From NCBI GenBank assembly GCA_021794775.1, contig JAJYQG010000035.1, positions 1-7,011 of the forward strand: 7,011 nt of DNA. Reading direction: 5' to 3'. This document shows, one piece after another, positions 1-6,831 of this stretch. The notes below the pieces were generated by a model. The model was not told the DNA's origin. It saw only the letters and a list, made by a program, of their open reading frames with translations, and ran no database searches. How positions within the stretch are numbered: the first letter of the stretch is position 1; the number at the start of each line of letters is the position of its first letter. This DNA is from Pseudomonadota bacterium (GTDB taxonomy: Bacteria > Pseudomonadota > Gammaproteobacteria > Burkholderiales > Ferrovaceae). The position numbers and the translations under genes are program-made.

Positions 1-166
1 AGCCTTTGACTCCTATCTTGGCTTTCTTGAACAAGGTACCCAAAGTAACTTCCTGTTCGGCATCGGATTCTTCATCTTTTGCCTGTGCCATGGCGCTCGC
101 CCCAAGACATAGAAAAGCCGCCAACCAACTCATATGCTTGCGTGCATTGCTGCTGATCATCGTCAT
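1..166 (-). CDS. outer-membrane beta-barrel (porin-like) protein, N-terminal fragment, runs off window
   Basis: The 5' end of a gene whose remainder lies left of position 1; 55 codons are visible. The ATG at 164-166 is preceded by AAGGA (175-179) at 8 nt spacing. A later in-frame ATG at 131-133 would leave the signal peptide without its basic n-region. The product starts MTMISSNARKHMSW, followed by a hydrophobic stretch and a likely signal peptidase I site after AMAQA (about residue 29). The mature start AKDEESDAEQEV..LFKKAKIGVKG lines up without gaps with the mature start of the porin at 2143-3399 (about 12 of 27 residues identical, including A-K-D, the LFK motif and a Gly at the expected first strand). 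I infer a paralogous bbp2/OmpL-like outer-membrane barrel. It lies beyond the amtB terminator, so it is probably its own transcription unit. Substrate cannot be told. Confidence 0.72.
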   Translation of the reverse strand, partial: MTMISSNARKHMSWLAAFLCLGASAMAQAKDEESDAEQEVTLGTLFKKAKIGVKG

Positions 167-245
167 CTTGCTTATCCTTGTTTTTTTCGATTTTTAGGAC
201 GCGAAATCGGGCAATCTCCTCCCCCTTTTTTGCGTTGCGGGGATA

Positions 246-259
246 TTGACGCATATCAA
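246..259 (-). promoter_or_regulatory. FNR/ANR-like dyad upstream of the left porin gene
   Basis: On the minus strand this reads TTGAT-ATGC-GTCAA, nine of ten matches to the FNR/ANR/CRP-family half-site pattern TTGAT-N4-ATCAA. It lies about 80 bp upstream of the start codon at 166, between the amtB terminator and the gene. No convincing -35/-10 pair sits at the usual activator distance. It could be an oxygen-responsive operator or a chance dyad. Confidence 0.28.
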
Positions 260-285
260 GATACAAATTGCAATACTTCTGACAT

Positions 286-310
286 AAAAAAAGGGCACCT
301 TGCGGTGCCC
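286..310 (-). terminator. Rho-independent terminator of the porin-glnK-amtB operon
   Basis: Read on the minus strand: a perfect 7-bp GC-rich stem (GGGCACC 304-310 pairing with GGTGCCC 293-299), a GCAA tetraloop (300-303), then seven T (286-292). It starts 25 nt past the amtB stop codon, so it closes that operon and separates it from the porin fragment at 1-166. Confidence 0.94.
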
Positions 311-335
311 CAATTCCCTGACGGAGAGTTACGGG

Positions 336-1772
336 TTATTCGACGCGCTCACCATGAAGAACAAGATCCAACCCCTCACGCTCTTCTTCTTCGTTGACTC
401 GCAATCCCATGACCAAATCAATGACCTTGAGCAGCACGAAGGAGACCACGAACCCATAGACCACGGTCACCCCAACGCCCAGGGCCTGCGTCATCAGGCT
501 GCCATCGGTGGCGCTGATTTCTTTAACATTGAAGACGCCGGTCAGCAAAGCTCCGATGATGCCGCCAATACCGTGAACCCCGAAGGCATCCAAGGAATCA
601 TCATAACCCAGCATATGTTTCAAACTGGTAGCCGTCCAGAAACAGCCAACCCCTGCTGCCAGCCCGATGGCGATGGCACCTCCAGTCGCCACAAAACCAG
701 AGGCTGGCGTGATGGCCACCAATCCCGCCACGGCCCCAGACGCGATACCCAGAACGCTGGGCTTGCCTTTGGTTAGCCATTCCGCAAACATCCAACCCAG
801 AGCCGCCACCGCTGTTGCCACTTGCGTCACCACCATGGCCAATCCAGCACGTCCGTCCGCTGCCACCGCCGACCCGGCATTGAACCCAAACCAGCCCACC
901 CACAGCATGGAAGCGCCAATCAAGGTCAGCACCAGATTATGGGGTGCCATGGGTTCCTTGCCATAGCCTACGCGCTTGCCCATGACCAGTGCCGCAGCCA
1001 GACCCGCCACCCCGGCATTGATGTGCACGACCGTGCCGCCAGCAAAATCCAGCACGCCCTTGCCCGCCAACCAGCCGCCAGGCTCCCACACCCAATGAGC
1101 AACGGGAGAATAGACCAGCAGAGACCACAGTCCGACGAACACCATCATGGCCGAGAACTTCATACGTTCGGCAAAGGCACCGGTAATCAGTGCGGGCGTG
1201 ATGATGGCAAAGGTCATCTGGAACATCATGTAGACCGACTCCGGAATGGATGTCGCCGCATGATGCACCATCACCTTCTTAGCCTCGTTCTGGTACAACA
1301 TGCCATCCAACAGGAAGCGACCCATCCCACCCAGGTATGGCGTACCCGGCATGAAGGCCAGACTGTAACCGGCCACCACCCACAACACGGTCACCAGGGA
1401 ACAGATGGCAAAACTTTGCATCAACGTTGCCAGCACATTCTTTTTGCGCACCATACCCCCGTAAAACAGCGCCAATCCCGGTATGGTCATGAACAAAACC
1501 AATGCCGTAGAAGTCAGCATCCAGGCTGTCGCTCCCGAGTCGATCTTGTCGAACCCCACCAAAAACGGCGCAGAAGGTGCCGGTGCAGGAGCTGCTGCAG
1601 GAGGGGGAGCGGCAGGAGGGGAAGCCTCGGGAGCTGTTGCCGCAGCAGGAGCTGTTGTCGCACTGACCGCCGGCGCCGGTGATGCCTCGTCAGCCAACAC
1701 CGCCACCGACCCCATACTTAGCGAAAGCGCCAGCACAGCAGCTTTCAAACTCATCCATCGTAATGTCATCAT
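336..1772 (-). CDS. amtB: ammonium transporter AmtB
   Basis: A 478-residue Amt/Mep/Rh-family channel that moves ammonium/ammonia across the inner membrane and is gated by PII. A signal peptide (about 1-28, ending VAVLA) is followed by an unusual Ala/Pro-rich segment (about 29-69), then TM1 with the family block around PGLALFYGGMVRKKN (98-112). The twin pore histidines are His250 (FAGGTVVHINAG) and His400 (DAFGVHGIGG). The outer Phe-gate region is QSFA (Phe121), and AHWVWEPGG is the expected conserved loop. The cytoplasmic tail GLRVNEEEEREGLDLVLHGE (456-475) is the conserved GlnK-contact tail, so inhibition by the neighbouring PII is expected. The ATG pair at 1767-1772 lies 8 nt after the glnK stop. 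The AAGGAG ribosome site overlaps that TAA, suggesting translational coupling. It is the last gene of the operon. Confidence 0.97.
   Translation of the reverse strand: MMTLRWMSLKAAVLALSLSMGSVAVLADEASPAPAVSATTAPAAATAPEASPPAAPPPAAAPAPAPSAPFLVGFDKIDSGATAWMLTSTALVLFMTIPGLALFYGGMVRKKNVLATLMQSFAICSLVTVLWVVAGYSLAFMPGTPYLGGMGRFLLDGMLYQNEAKKVMVHHAATSIPESVYMMFQMTFAIITPALITGAFAERMKFSAMMVFVGLWSLLVYSPVAHWVWEPGGWLAGKGVLDFAGGTVVHINAGVAGLAAALVMGKRVGYGKEPMAPHNLVLTLIGASMLWVGWFGFNAGSAVAADGRAGLAMVVTQVATAVAALGWMFAEWLTKGKPSVLGIASGAVAGLVAITPASGFVATGGAIAIGLAAGVGCFWTATSLKHMLGYDDSLDAFGVHGIGGIIGALLTGVFNVKEISATDGSLMTQALGVGVTVVYGFVVSFVLLKVIDLVMGLRVNEEEEREGLDLVLHGERVE
1630..1662. repeat. imperfect 18-bp-period direct repeat inside the amtB linker
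   Basis: GGAGCTGTTGCCGCA (1630-1644) recurs as GGAGCTGTTGTCGCA (1648-1662), one mismatch in 15, with an 18-bp period. It encodes two Ala/Thr/Pro hexapeptides (TTAPAA and ATAPEA, AmtB residues 39-50). The wider stretch 1565-1690 is low-complexity and purine-rich on the plus strand. It looks like linker grown by in-frame slippage. Confidence 0.6.
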
Positions 1773-1780
1773 CGTTCTCC

Positions 1781-3399
<1,619 letters not shown>

Positions 3400-3470
3400 C
3401 GTGGACATTCTCCGTATCGATCATTAATAGGGTTATGGTTAGCACTGGTTGGCCTTGCCCATGAATCTAA

Positions 3471-3486
3471 AGCAAGACACGTGCCA
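3471..3486 (-). promoter_or_regulatory. sigma-54 (-24/-12) promoter of the porin-glnK-amtB operon
   Basis: On the minus strand: TGGCACG-TGTC-TTGCT, a full match to the RpoN consensus TGGCACG-N4-TTGCW with the invariant GG and GC 12 bp apart. Counting from the -12 C (3472), transcription would start near 3460, giving a leader of about 60 nt before the ATG at 3399. RpoN promoters need an enhancer-bound activator; the NtrC-like dyad at 3570-3584 is centred near -117, an ordinary enhancer distance. Confidence 0.92.
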
Positions 3487-3569
3487 ACCGATTGAGCGCC
3501 CTATTTTGGCACTTCAAGGAATCTCACCCTCTTAACAACCGTTCATCTTGGTGCATTCACAACGCCATT

Positions 3570-3584
3570 GCACAAGTCTGGTGC
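3570..3584. promoter_or_regulatory. NtrC-type enhancer site between two divergent sigma-54 promoters
   Basis: GCAC-AAGTCTG-GTGC is an exact match to the NtrC core pattern GCAC-N7-GTGC, also with the usual T before it (3569). An extra half-site TTGGTGCA lies at 3548-3555 with no left partner; together with TGCAC at 3569-3573 it forms a wider GTGCA-N13-TGCAC dyad. The centre (3577) is about 117 bp upstream of the predicted leftward start and about 80 bp upstream of the predicted rightward start. Both sigma-54 promoters could therefore use it. The role of NtrC is inferred from the motif and the glnK-amtB context. Confidence 0.8.
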
Positions 3585-3630
3585 GAATTGTTGGAACCAT
3601 ACAGCCTTCGCCCAGTCCTAACTCTCATTC

Positions 3631-3646
3631 CGGCACGATTTATGCT
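3631..3646 (+). promoter_or_regulatory. second, divergent sigma-54-like promoter facing the small secreted-protein gene
   Basis: CGGCACG-ATTT-ATGCT matches TGGCACG-N4-TTGCW except at the first base (C for T) and the first base of the -12 block (A for T). The invariant GG (3632-3633) and GC (3644-3645) are kept at the correct 12-bp spacing. The predicted start near 3657 would leave a 29-nt leader before the ATG at 3686. It is a weaker match than the leftward promoter, but its placement relative to the enhancer and the gene is sensible. Confidence 0.6.
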
Positions 3647-3685
3647 TGCCCAGCGACTTTTTTTCACTTTAGCCATGGAGTTGTC

Positions 3686-3928
3686 ATGACAAAAATCCTT
3701 GCATGCTGTACGTTGCTTGCCTTATCGCTTTCAAGTATGGCCAAACTGCCCGATCCCCTCTGGACCCCCATGGGTGGGCATGACCAACAACAGTTTGGCG
3801 CGCCCATCCGCCATATCACCAAGCGGCCACAGCATAGGGAAACCGGCATCAACCAGGGGCCGGAAGCGCAGCGATTGCTCCACTCGAACACCACAACACC
3901 GGCAACTCCCGCACTTCACGAGCTTTGA
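3686..3928 (+). CDS. small exported protein of unknown function
   Basis: 80 residues; I do not recognise the family. The start MTKILACCTLLALSLSSMA is a short signal peptide with one Lys, a hydrophobic core and a likely cleavage after Ala19. An adjacent LACC lies too close to the N-terminus for a good lipobox. The mature part (about 61 residues) begins KLPDPLWTPMGG and is rich in Gln, His, Thr and Pro with no membrane segment or cysteine. The 'LPDP' opening faintly recalls MshK/GspB-like pilus or secretion accessory proteins (-DPTRPP-), but nothing later supports that. The ATG at 3686 has TGGAG (3676-3680) at 5 nt spacing; the in-frame ATG at 3548 lacks this and would start upstream of the predicted promoter. 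A sigma-54-like promoter and NtrC site lie upstream, implying nitrogen-starvation expression. It could also be a truncated remnant of a longer gene. Confidence 0.55.
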   Translation: MTKILACCTLLALSLSSMAKLPDPLWTPMGGHDQQQFGAPIRHITKRPQHRETGINQGPEAQRLLHSNTTTPATPALHEL

Positions 3929-3938
3929 GAAACATTCC

Positions 3939-3969
3939 CCCTGCCAAGGTAGTACCCAATTTGGCAGGG
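3939..3969. repeat. perfect 9-bp inverted repeat with a nested smaller dyad
   Basis: CCCTGCCAA (3939-3947) pairs exactly with TTGGCAGGG (3961-3969) around a 13-nt loop. The loop begins with GGTA-G-TACC, itself a dyad. It starts 10 nt after the stop of the small exported-protein gene and ends 45 nt before ubiK. No T-run follows on either strand, so it is not a standard terminator. It may be a 3'-end stabilising hairpin, a weak Rho-aided terminator, or an operator for ubiK. Confidence 0.6.
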
Positions 3970-3973
3970 AAAC

Positions 3974-4009
3974 TTTATACTCAGGGTTTCCATCTGTTTT
4001 ATACCCAGG
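3974..4009 (+). repeat. 12-bp direct repeat ahead of ubiK, containing a -10-like element and the ribosome site
   Basis: TTTATACTCAGG (3974-3985) recurs as TTTATACCCAGG (3998-4009), 11 of 12 identical, 24 bp apart. The first copy holds TATACT (3976-3981), a five-of-six -10 match with only a weak -35 (TACCCA at 3953-3958). The second copy contributes the AGGA ribosome site for ubiK. It could be the ubiK promoter region with a duplicated element; the promoter reading is weak. Confidence 0.4.
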
Positions 4010-4014
4010 ATGCC

Positions 4015-4257
4015 ATGGACACCCATACCCTGATTGATGATTTCTCACGCAAATTTTCCGAATTGGCGGCCAAGACCCCTCTCGCCGATATGGAGAAGAA
4101 CGCGCGCGCCTTGTTGTCTGGTTTGCTTGCCAGGACGGATCTGGTCACGCGCGAAGAGTTTGACCGCCAAGCCGAGCTCCTAGCCAGAACCCGCCAAAGG
4201 GTAACTGAGCTGGAGGCGCGCATTGGCGCCATGGAAGCGCGTCATCCTTTATCTTGA
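4015..4257 (+). CDS. ubiK: ubiquinone biosynthesis accessory factor UbiK (BMFP/YqiC family)
   Basis: 80 residues, normal for the family. UbiK proteins are small cytoplasmic/peripheral-membrane coiled-coil trimers that help aerobic ubiquinone biosynthesis by binding UbiJ and assisting the Ubi enzyme complex. Residues 1-42 form the amphipathic N-terminal part (DDFSRKFSELA, then DMEKNARALLSGLLARTDLV). The family signature LVTREEFDRQ (43-52) follows, then a heptad coiled coil LLARTRQRVTELEARIGAME (55-74). The ATG at 4015 has AGGA (4007-4010) at 4 nt spacing; upstream in-frame codons from 3925 would run through the intergenic hairpin and look non-coding. The gene ends at 4257 and the comM stop codon begins at 4258 on the other strand, so they converge with no spacer. 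From memory, ubiK, glnK-amtB and comM also lie close together in pseudomonads. Confidence 0.93.
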   Translation: MDTHTLIDDFSRKFSELAAKTPLADMEKNARALLSGLLARTDLVTREEFDRQAELLARTRQRVTELEARIGAMEARHPLS

Positions 4258-5772
4258 TCATGGCATGAATCCCGTGCGGTATCGCAAGGCTTCTGTCACG
4301 GCCACTGCGTCAACCGCCGACTCTTGGGACAGATCGGCAATGGTTCGGGCCACACGCCAAACCCGGTGAATCGCCCGTACGCTCAGCGAAAATTTCTCCG
4401 CAGCATGCTGCAACAGCTTTTCCGCTTCCTTGGTAAGTTTCGCATGTTGCATCAGGAGACGACCGCTCAAGCGGTCATTGGTCGTACCCTGGCGAGCAAC
4501 CTGACGCAACCACGCTGCCGTCACACGGCGACGCACGGTAGCACTGTCTTCTTCGGATGACCCGTTGAGCCAATCCTGAACTTCCGGGACGGGAAGCTCC
4601 ACTTGCAAATCAATGCGGTCAAGCATCGGGCCGGACAAACGCCGCACATATTTGTCCCATTGGGCTTGCGTACAACGGCAATGCCGGGAAGCATGTCCGC
4701 GATACCCGCAAGGACAGGGATTCATGGCCCCAACAAGTTGAAATCGCGCAGGATAGTCTACCTTCCAGGATGCGCGCGATACCGCAATCCGACCACTTTC
4801 CATGGGTTCTCGCAGCATATCGATGAGATGGGTCGGAAATTCGCCCATCTCATCCAAATGCAACACGCCACCATGCGCCAGCGACACCTCACCGGGATGC
4901 AGATGCGAGCCATACCCACCCCCCATCAAAGCTGCCGCCGTCACGGAGTGATGGGGTTGGCGAAAGGGACGGTTGCGCCAATGTTCCGGTGCGACACGCT
5001 CTCCGTGAGCAGCACGGATGGCCGCCAACTCAAGGGCTTCCTGTTCCTCCATGGGCGGGGTAATGCCCGCCATGGCGCGAGCCAGAAACGATTTGCCAAC
5101 ACCTGGAGGCCCCACCATCAGCAGATGATGATGCCCACTGGCGGCAATCTCCAGGGCACGCTTGGCCTGTCCCTGGCCAACGATCAGCGCCAAATCCCAA
5201 GCCGCCTCTCCTTCACCCGGACTCACGTGACACGCCCTTGCTGCATGGGGCGGGATTGGCTGTTTGCCGACGATATGTTCCCAAACTTCCCTGAGATGGG
5301 CGGCGCCGAATACCCCTCCTTCGTGCCCATGAACCGCTTCGTCCGCCGAGGCTTTGGCTATCATCAGACGCCGCCCAGCCCGTGCCACCGCTACGGCCAT
5401 GGGTAGGGCCCCATGAACAGCACAAAGGTTGCCATTCAACCCAAGCTCTCCCGCAAACTCCCATTCTCGCAGCATTTCAGCCGGAAGATGCTGGGATGCC
5501 GCCATGATACCGATGGCAATGGGAAGATCATAGCGACTCGAATGCTTGGGCAATTCTGCCGGCGCAAGATGAACCGTCACGCGGGATAGAGGAAACCCGA
5601 AGCCACAGTGATTGAGCGCTGCACGCACGCGATCCCTGCTCTCCCTCACCTCAGCCTCGGGCAACCCAACGAGATTGAAAAGAGGCAGTCCACCCGCGAG
5701 ATGCACTTCCACCCTAACTTCCGGGGTCTCTGCACCCCATAGGGCGCGACTATAAACAAAAGTAAAAGCCAC
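4258..5772 (-). CDS. comM: ComM/YifB-family AAA+ ATPase (Mg-chelatase-like)
   Basis: Hexameric AAA+ helicase of the ComM/YifB family, which promotes branch migration during natural transformation. Counting from the GTG at 5770-5772 (504 residues): an N-terminal ChlI/Lon-S5-like domain opens with VYSRALWGAETPEVRVEVHL. Walker A GPPGVGKS is at 221-228, Walker B VLHLDE at 303-308, a Cys cluster MNPCPCG...CRC at 350-367 as in the family, and the arginine-containing GPMLDRIDL at 381-389. The C-terminal Mg-chelatase domain includes SVRAIHRVWRVARTIADL (464-481). Start is uncertain. The GTG matches the family's usual N-terminus, but its AGGA is only 2 nt away. A TTG at 5818-5820 would add 16 residues (MSHAAPCWLL...) not typical of the family. 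It follows sufT by 85 nt (37 nt to the TTG) with no terminator between, so readthrough is likely. Confidence 0.94.
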   Translation of the reverse strand: MAFTFVYSRALWGAETPEVRVEVHLAGGLPLFNLVGLPEAEVRESRDRVRAALNHCGFGFPLSRVTVHLAPAELPKHSSRYDLPIAIGIMAASQHLPAEMLREWEFAGELGLNGNLCAVHGALPMAVAVARAGRRLMIAKASADEAVHGHEGGVFGAAHLREVWEHIVGKQPIPPHAARACHVSPGEGEAAWDLALIVGQGQAKRALEIAASGHHHLLMVGPPGVGKSFLARAMAGITPPMEEQEALELAAIRAAHGERVAPEHWRNRPFRQPHHSVTAAALMGGGYGSHLHPGEVSLAHGGVLHLDEMGEFPTHLIDMLREPMESGRIAVSRASWKVDYPARFQLVGAMNPCPCGYRGHASRHCRCTQAQWDKYVRRLSGPMLDRIDLQVELPVPEVQDWLNGSSEEDSATVRRRVTAAWLRQVARQGTTNDRLSGRLLMQHAKLTKEAEKLLQHAAEKFSLSVRAIHRVWRVARTIADLSQESAVDAVAVTEALRYRTGFMP

Positions 5773-5780
5773 CGTCCTGA

Positions 5781-5807
5781 CACCATGATCCAACAACCAA
5801 CATGGTG
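5781..5807. repeat. 7-bp inverted repeat just upstream of the likely comM start
   Basis: CACCATG (5781-5787) and CATGGTG (5801-5807) pair perfectly around a 13-nt loop. If comM starts at the GTG (5772), this hairpin sits in the leader, 3 nt upstream of the AGGA motif, where it could affect translation. If comM starts at the TTG (5820) it is simply coding sequence. No T-run follows, so it is not a terminator for the SUF genes. Confidence 0.4.
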
Positions 5808-5857
5808 CAGCATGGCTCAAGCCCTATGTGTTTGAGAAACGACGTCTTTCGCTCTTT

Positions 5858-6376
5858 CTAGAGCATCCCCAATGTCAGCAAGGCTGCTTCACTCATGCGT
5901 TCCCGAGTCCAGGGAGGGTCCCAGACCAGTTCCACTTTGGCCGAATCGATACCCTGCACTTCCACCATACGCTGCTCAACCTCCCCAGGGAAAGTCTGAG
6001 CCACAGGACAGCCCGGCGCGGTGAGCGTCATCTGGATATCAACATGGTTGCGCTGCTGATCGATCGTCAAACCGTAAATCAGCCCCAAGTCATAAATGTT
6101 GACCGGTATCTCTGGATCAAAAACCGTTCGCAGAGCTCCGATTACCCGCTCCTCAAGCTCGGCCAAATCAGGCAGAACAGGCTGCTCTGGGATGGCGGAG
6201 TCAGGGACAAAACCAGGAAATCCTGCCGCAACGGCTTCGTTCAGCGACAATGGTGGAGATTCGTGATGTTGAGGCCCCTTCCCCGGCCAGGGTCTGTAAT
6301 GCAGTTGCCGCGCTCCGGAGGTCTTTTGCTCTTCCCCACGAGATTCTTCCTTGTCCAGCCAATCCATCACCGACAT
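5858..6376 (-). CDS. sufT: SUF-associated DUF59/MIP18-family iron-sulfur assembly protein (SufT type)
   Basis: 172 residues. The C-terminal half is a clear DUF59/MIP18 domain: DPEIPVNIYDLGLIY (87-101), TLTAPGCP (117-124) with the conserved Cys123, and VWDPPWTRERMSEAA (151-165). Such proteins help mature or deliver Fe-S clusters and commonly lie in suf operons. The first 70 residues (MSVMDWLDKEESRGE..., charged and Pro-rich) are not the N-terminal domain of the longer SufT subfamily and look poorly ordered. The symbol is therefore given for context and domain, not full-length match. Start choice: the ATG at 6374-6376 has GGAG (6385-6388) at 8 nt. The ATG at 6380-6382 overlaps the sufU stop (TAATG) but leaves only 2 nt to GGAG. 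Either would couple translation to sufU. It probably shares one transcript with sufS and sufU. Confidence 0.87.
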   Translation of the reverse strand: MSVMDWLDKEESRGEEQKTSGARQLHYRPWPGKGPQHHESPPLSLNEAVAAGFPGFVPDSAIPEQPVLPDLAELEERVIGALRTVFDPEIPVNIYDLGLIYGLTIDQQRNHVDIQMTLTAPGCPVAQTFPGEVEQRMVEVQGIDSAKVELVWDPPWTRERMSEAALLTLGML

Positions 6377-6381
6377 GATCA

Positions 6382-6822
6382 TTACTCCGTGGAGACAGGT
6401 TGCTCGATGCGACGCAAAGCCGCATTGAGGGTATGCCATGCCAATGTGGCACACTTGACCCGCGCAGGAAACTCGCTGACGCCGGCAAGTACCGCCAATT
6501 TTCCCAGGTCGATCGCCGTGGGTTCGCCTTTCACCATGTGGTAAAATCCATCAAAGAGTTGAGCCGCTTCAGCCTCGGTACGCCCCTTCAGCGCTTCAGT
6601 CATCAATGACGCCGACGCCGTAGAAATGGCACAGCCGGAACCCTCAAAACGCGCCTCACGAATCACGCCATCTTCAACCAACAGGTTGAGCGATAACTTG
6701 TCGCCGCAAAGGGCATTGAAGCCATCGGCATGCCGATTGGCTGCTGGAAAGGGGCCAAAATTGCGCGGGTGGCGATTATGGTCGAAAATCACTTCCTGAT
6801 AGAGATCACGCAGATCGCTCAT
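6382..6822 (-). CDS. sufU: SufU-family iron-sulfur assembly / sulfur-transfer protein
   Basis: 146 residues, typical for SufU. It accepts persulfide sulfur from SufS, through a zinc site in the well-studied Bacillus protein, for cluster building on SufBCD. The three cysteines and the aspartate are all present: Cys39 and Asp41 in NALCGD, Cys64 in GSGCAIS, Cys124 in RVKCATLAW. PRNFG (19-23) is the usual N-terminal motif. The 60-residue gap between the second and third Cys is longer than in IscU, and Lys rather than His precedes the last Cys; both separate SufU from IscU. Usual NP-x-CGD is NALCGD here, a small variation. The AGGAGG ribosome site (6828-6833) overlaps the sufS stop TAG and sits 5 nt from the ATG. 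It lies between sufS and the DUF59 gene, in the same direction. Confidence 0.95.
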   Translation of the reverse strand: MSDLRDLYQEVIFDHNRHPRNFGPFPAANRHADGFNALCGDKLSLNLLVEDGVIREARFEGSGCAISTASASLMTEALKGRTEAEAAQLFDGFYHMVKGEPTAIDLGKLAVLAGVSEFPARVKCATLAWHTLNAALRRIEQPVSTE

Positions 6823-6831
6823 GATGTCCTC

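Noticed and set aside
822..1682. 286-codon open frame on the plus strand
   Set aside because: Lies antisense to amtB, whose motifs are unambiguous; the product is His/Arg/Gln-rich and looks like an opposite-strand shadow.
3507..3522. TGGCAC on the plus strand as a further sigma-54 -24 element
   Set aside because: No GC at the -12 position (GGAAT instead of TTGCW).
3540..3555. A second complete NtrC site around GGTGCA
   Set aside because: Only the right half-site is present; the expected left half (3539-3544) does not match TGCACC.
3939..3985. Rho-independent terminator after the small gene
   Set aside because: The stem is good but AAACTTTATACT follows instead of a T-run, and there is none on the other strand.
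3699..4037. Alternative plus-strand frame over the small exported-protein gene
   Set aside because: Lacks a signal peptide and ribosome site and runs into ubiK out of frame; the 3686 start is better supported.
3731..4048. 105-codon open frame on the minus strand spanning the small gene and the ubiK start
   Set aside because: Covers the intergenic hairpin and the ubiK 5' end, has no ribosome site or signal, and its product resembles no protein family.
4603..5406. 267-codon open frame on the plus strand
   Set aside because: Antisense to the conserved core of comM, with no domain or ribosome site.
5821..5857. Terminator between sufT and comM
   Set aside because: Only a short GACGTC-centred dyad without a T-run.
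5828..6544. 238-codon open frame on the plus strand
   Set aside because: Antisense to the DUF59 gene and the sufU 3' end, both strongly supported.
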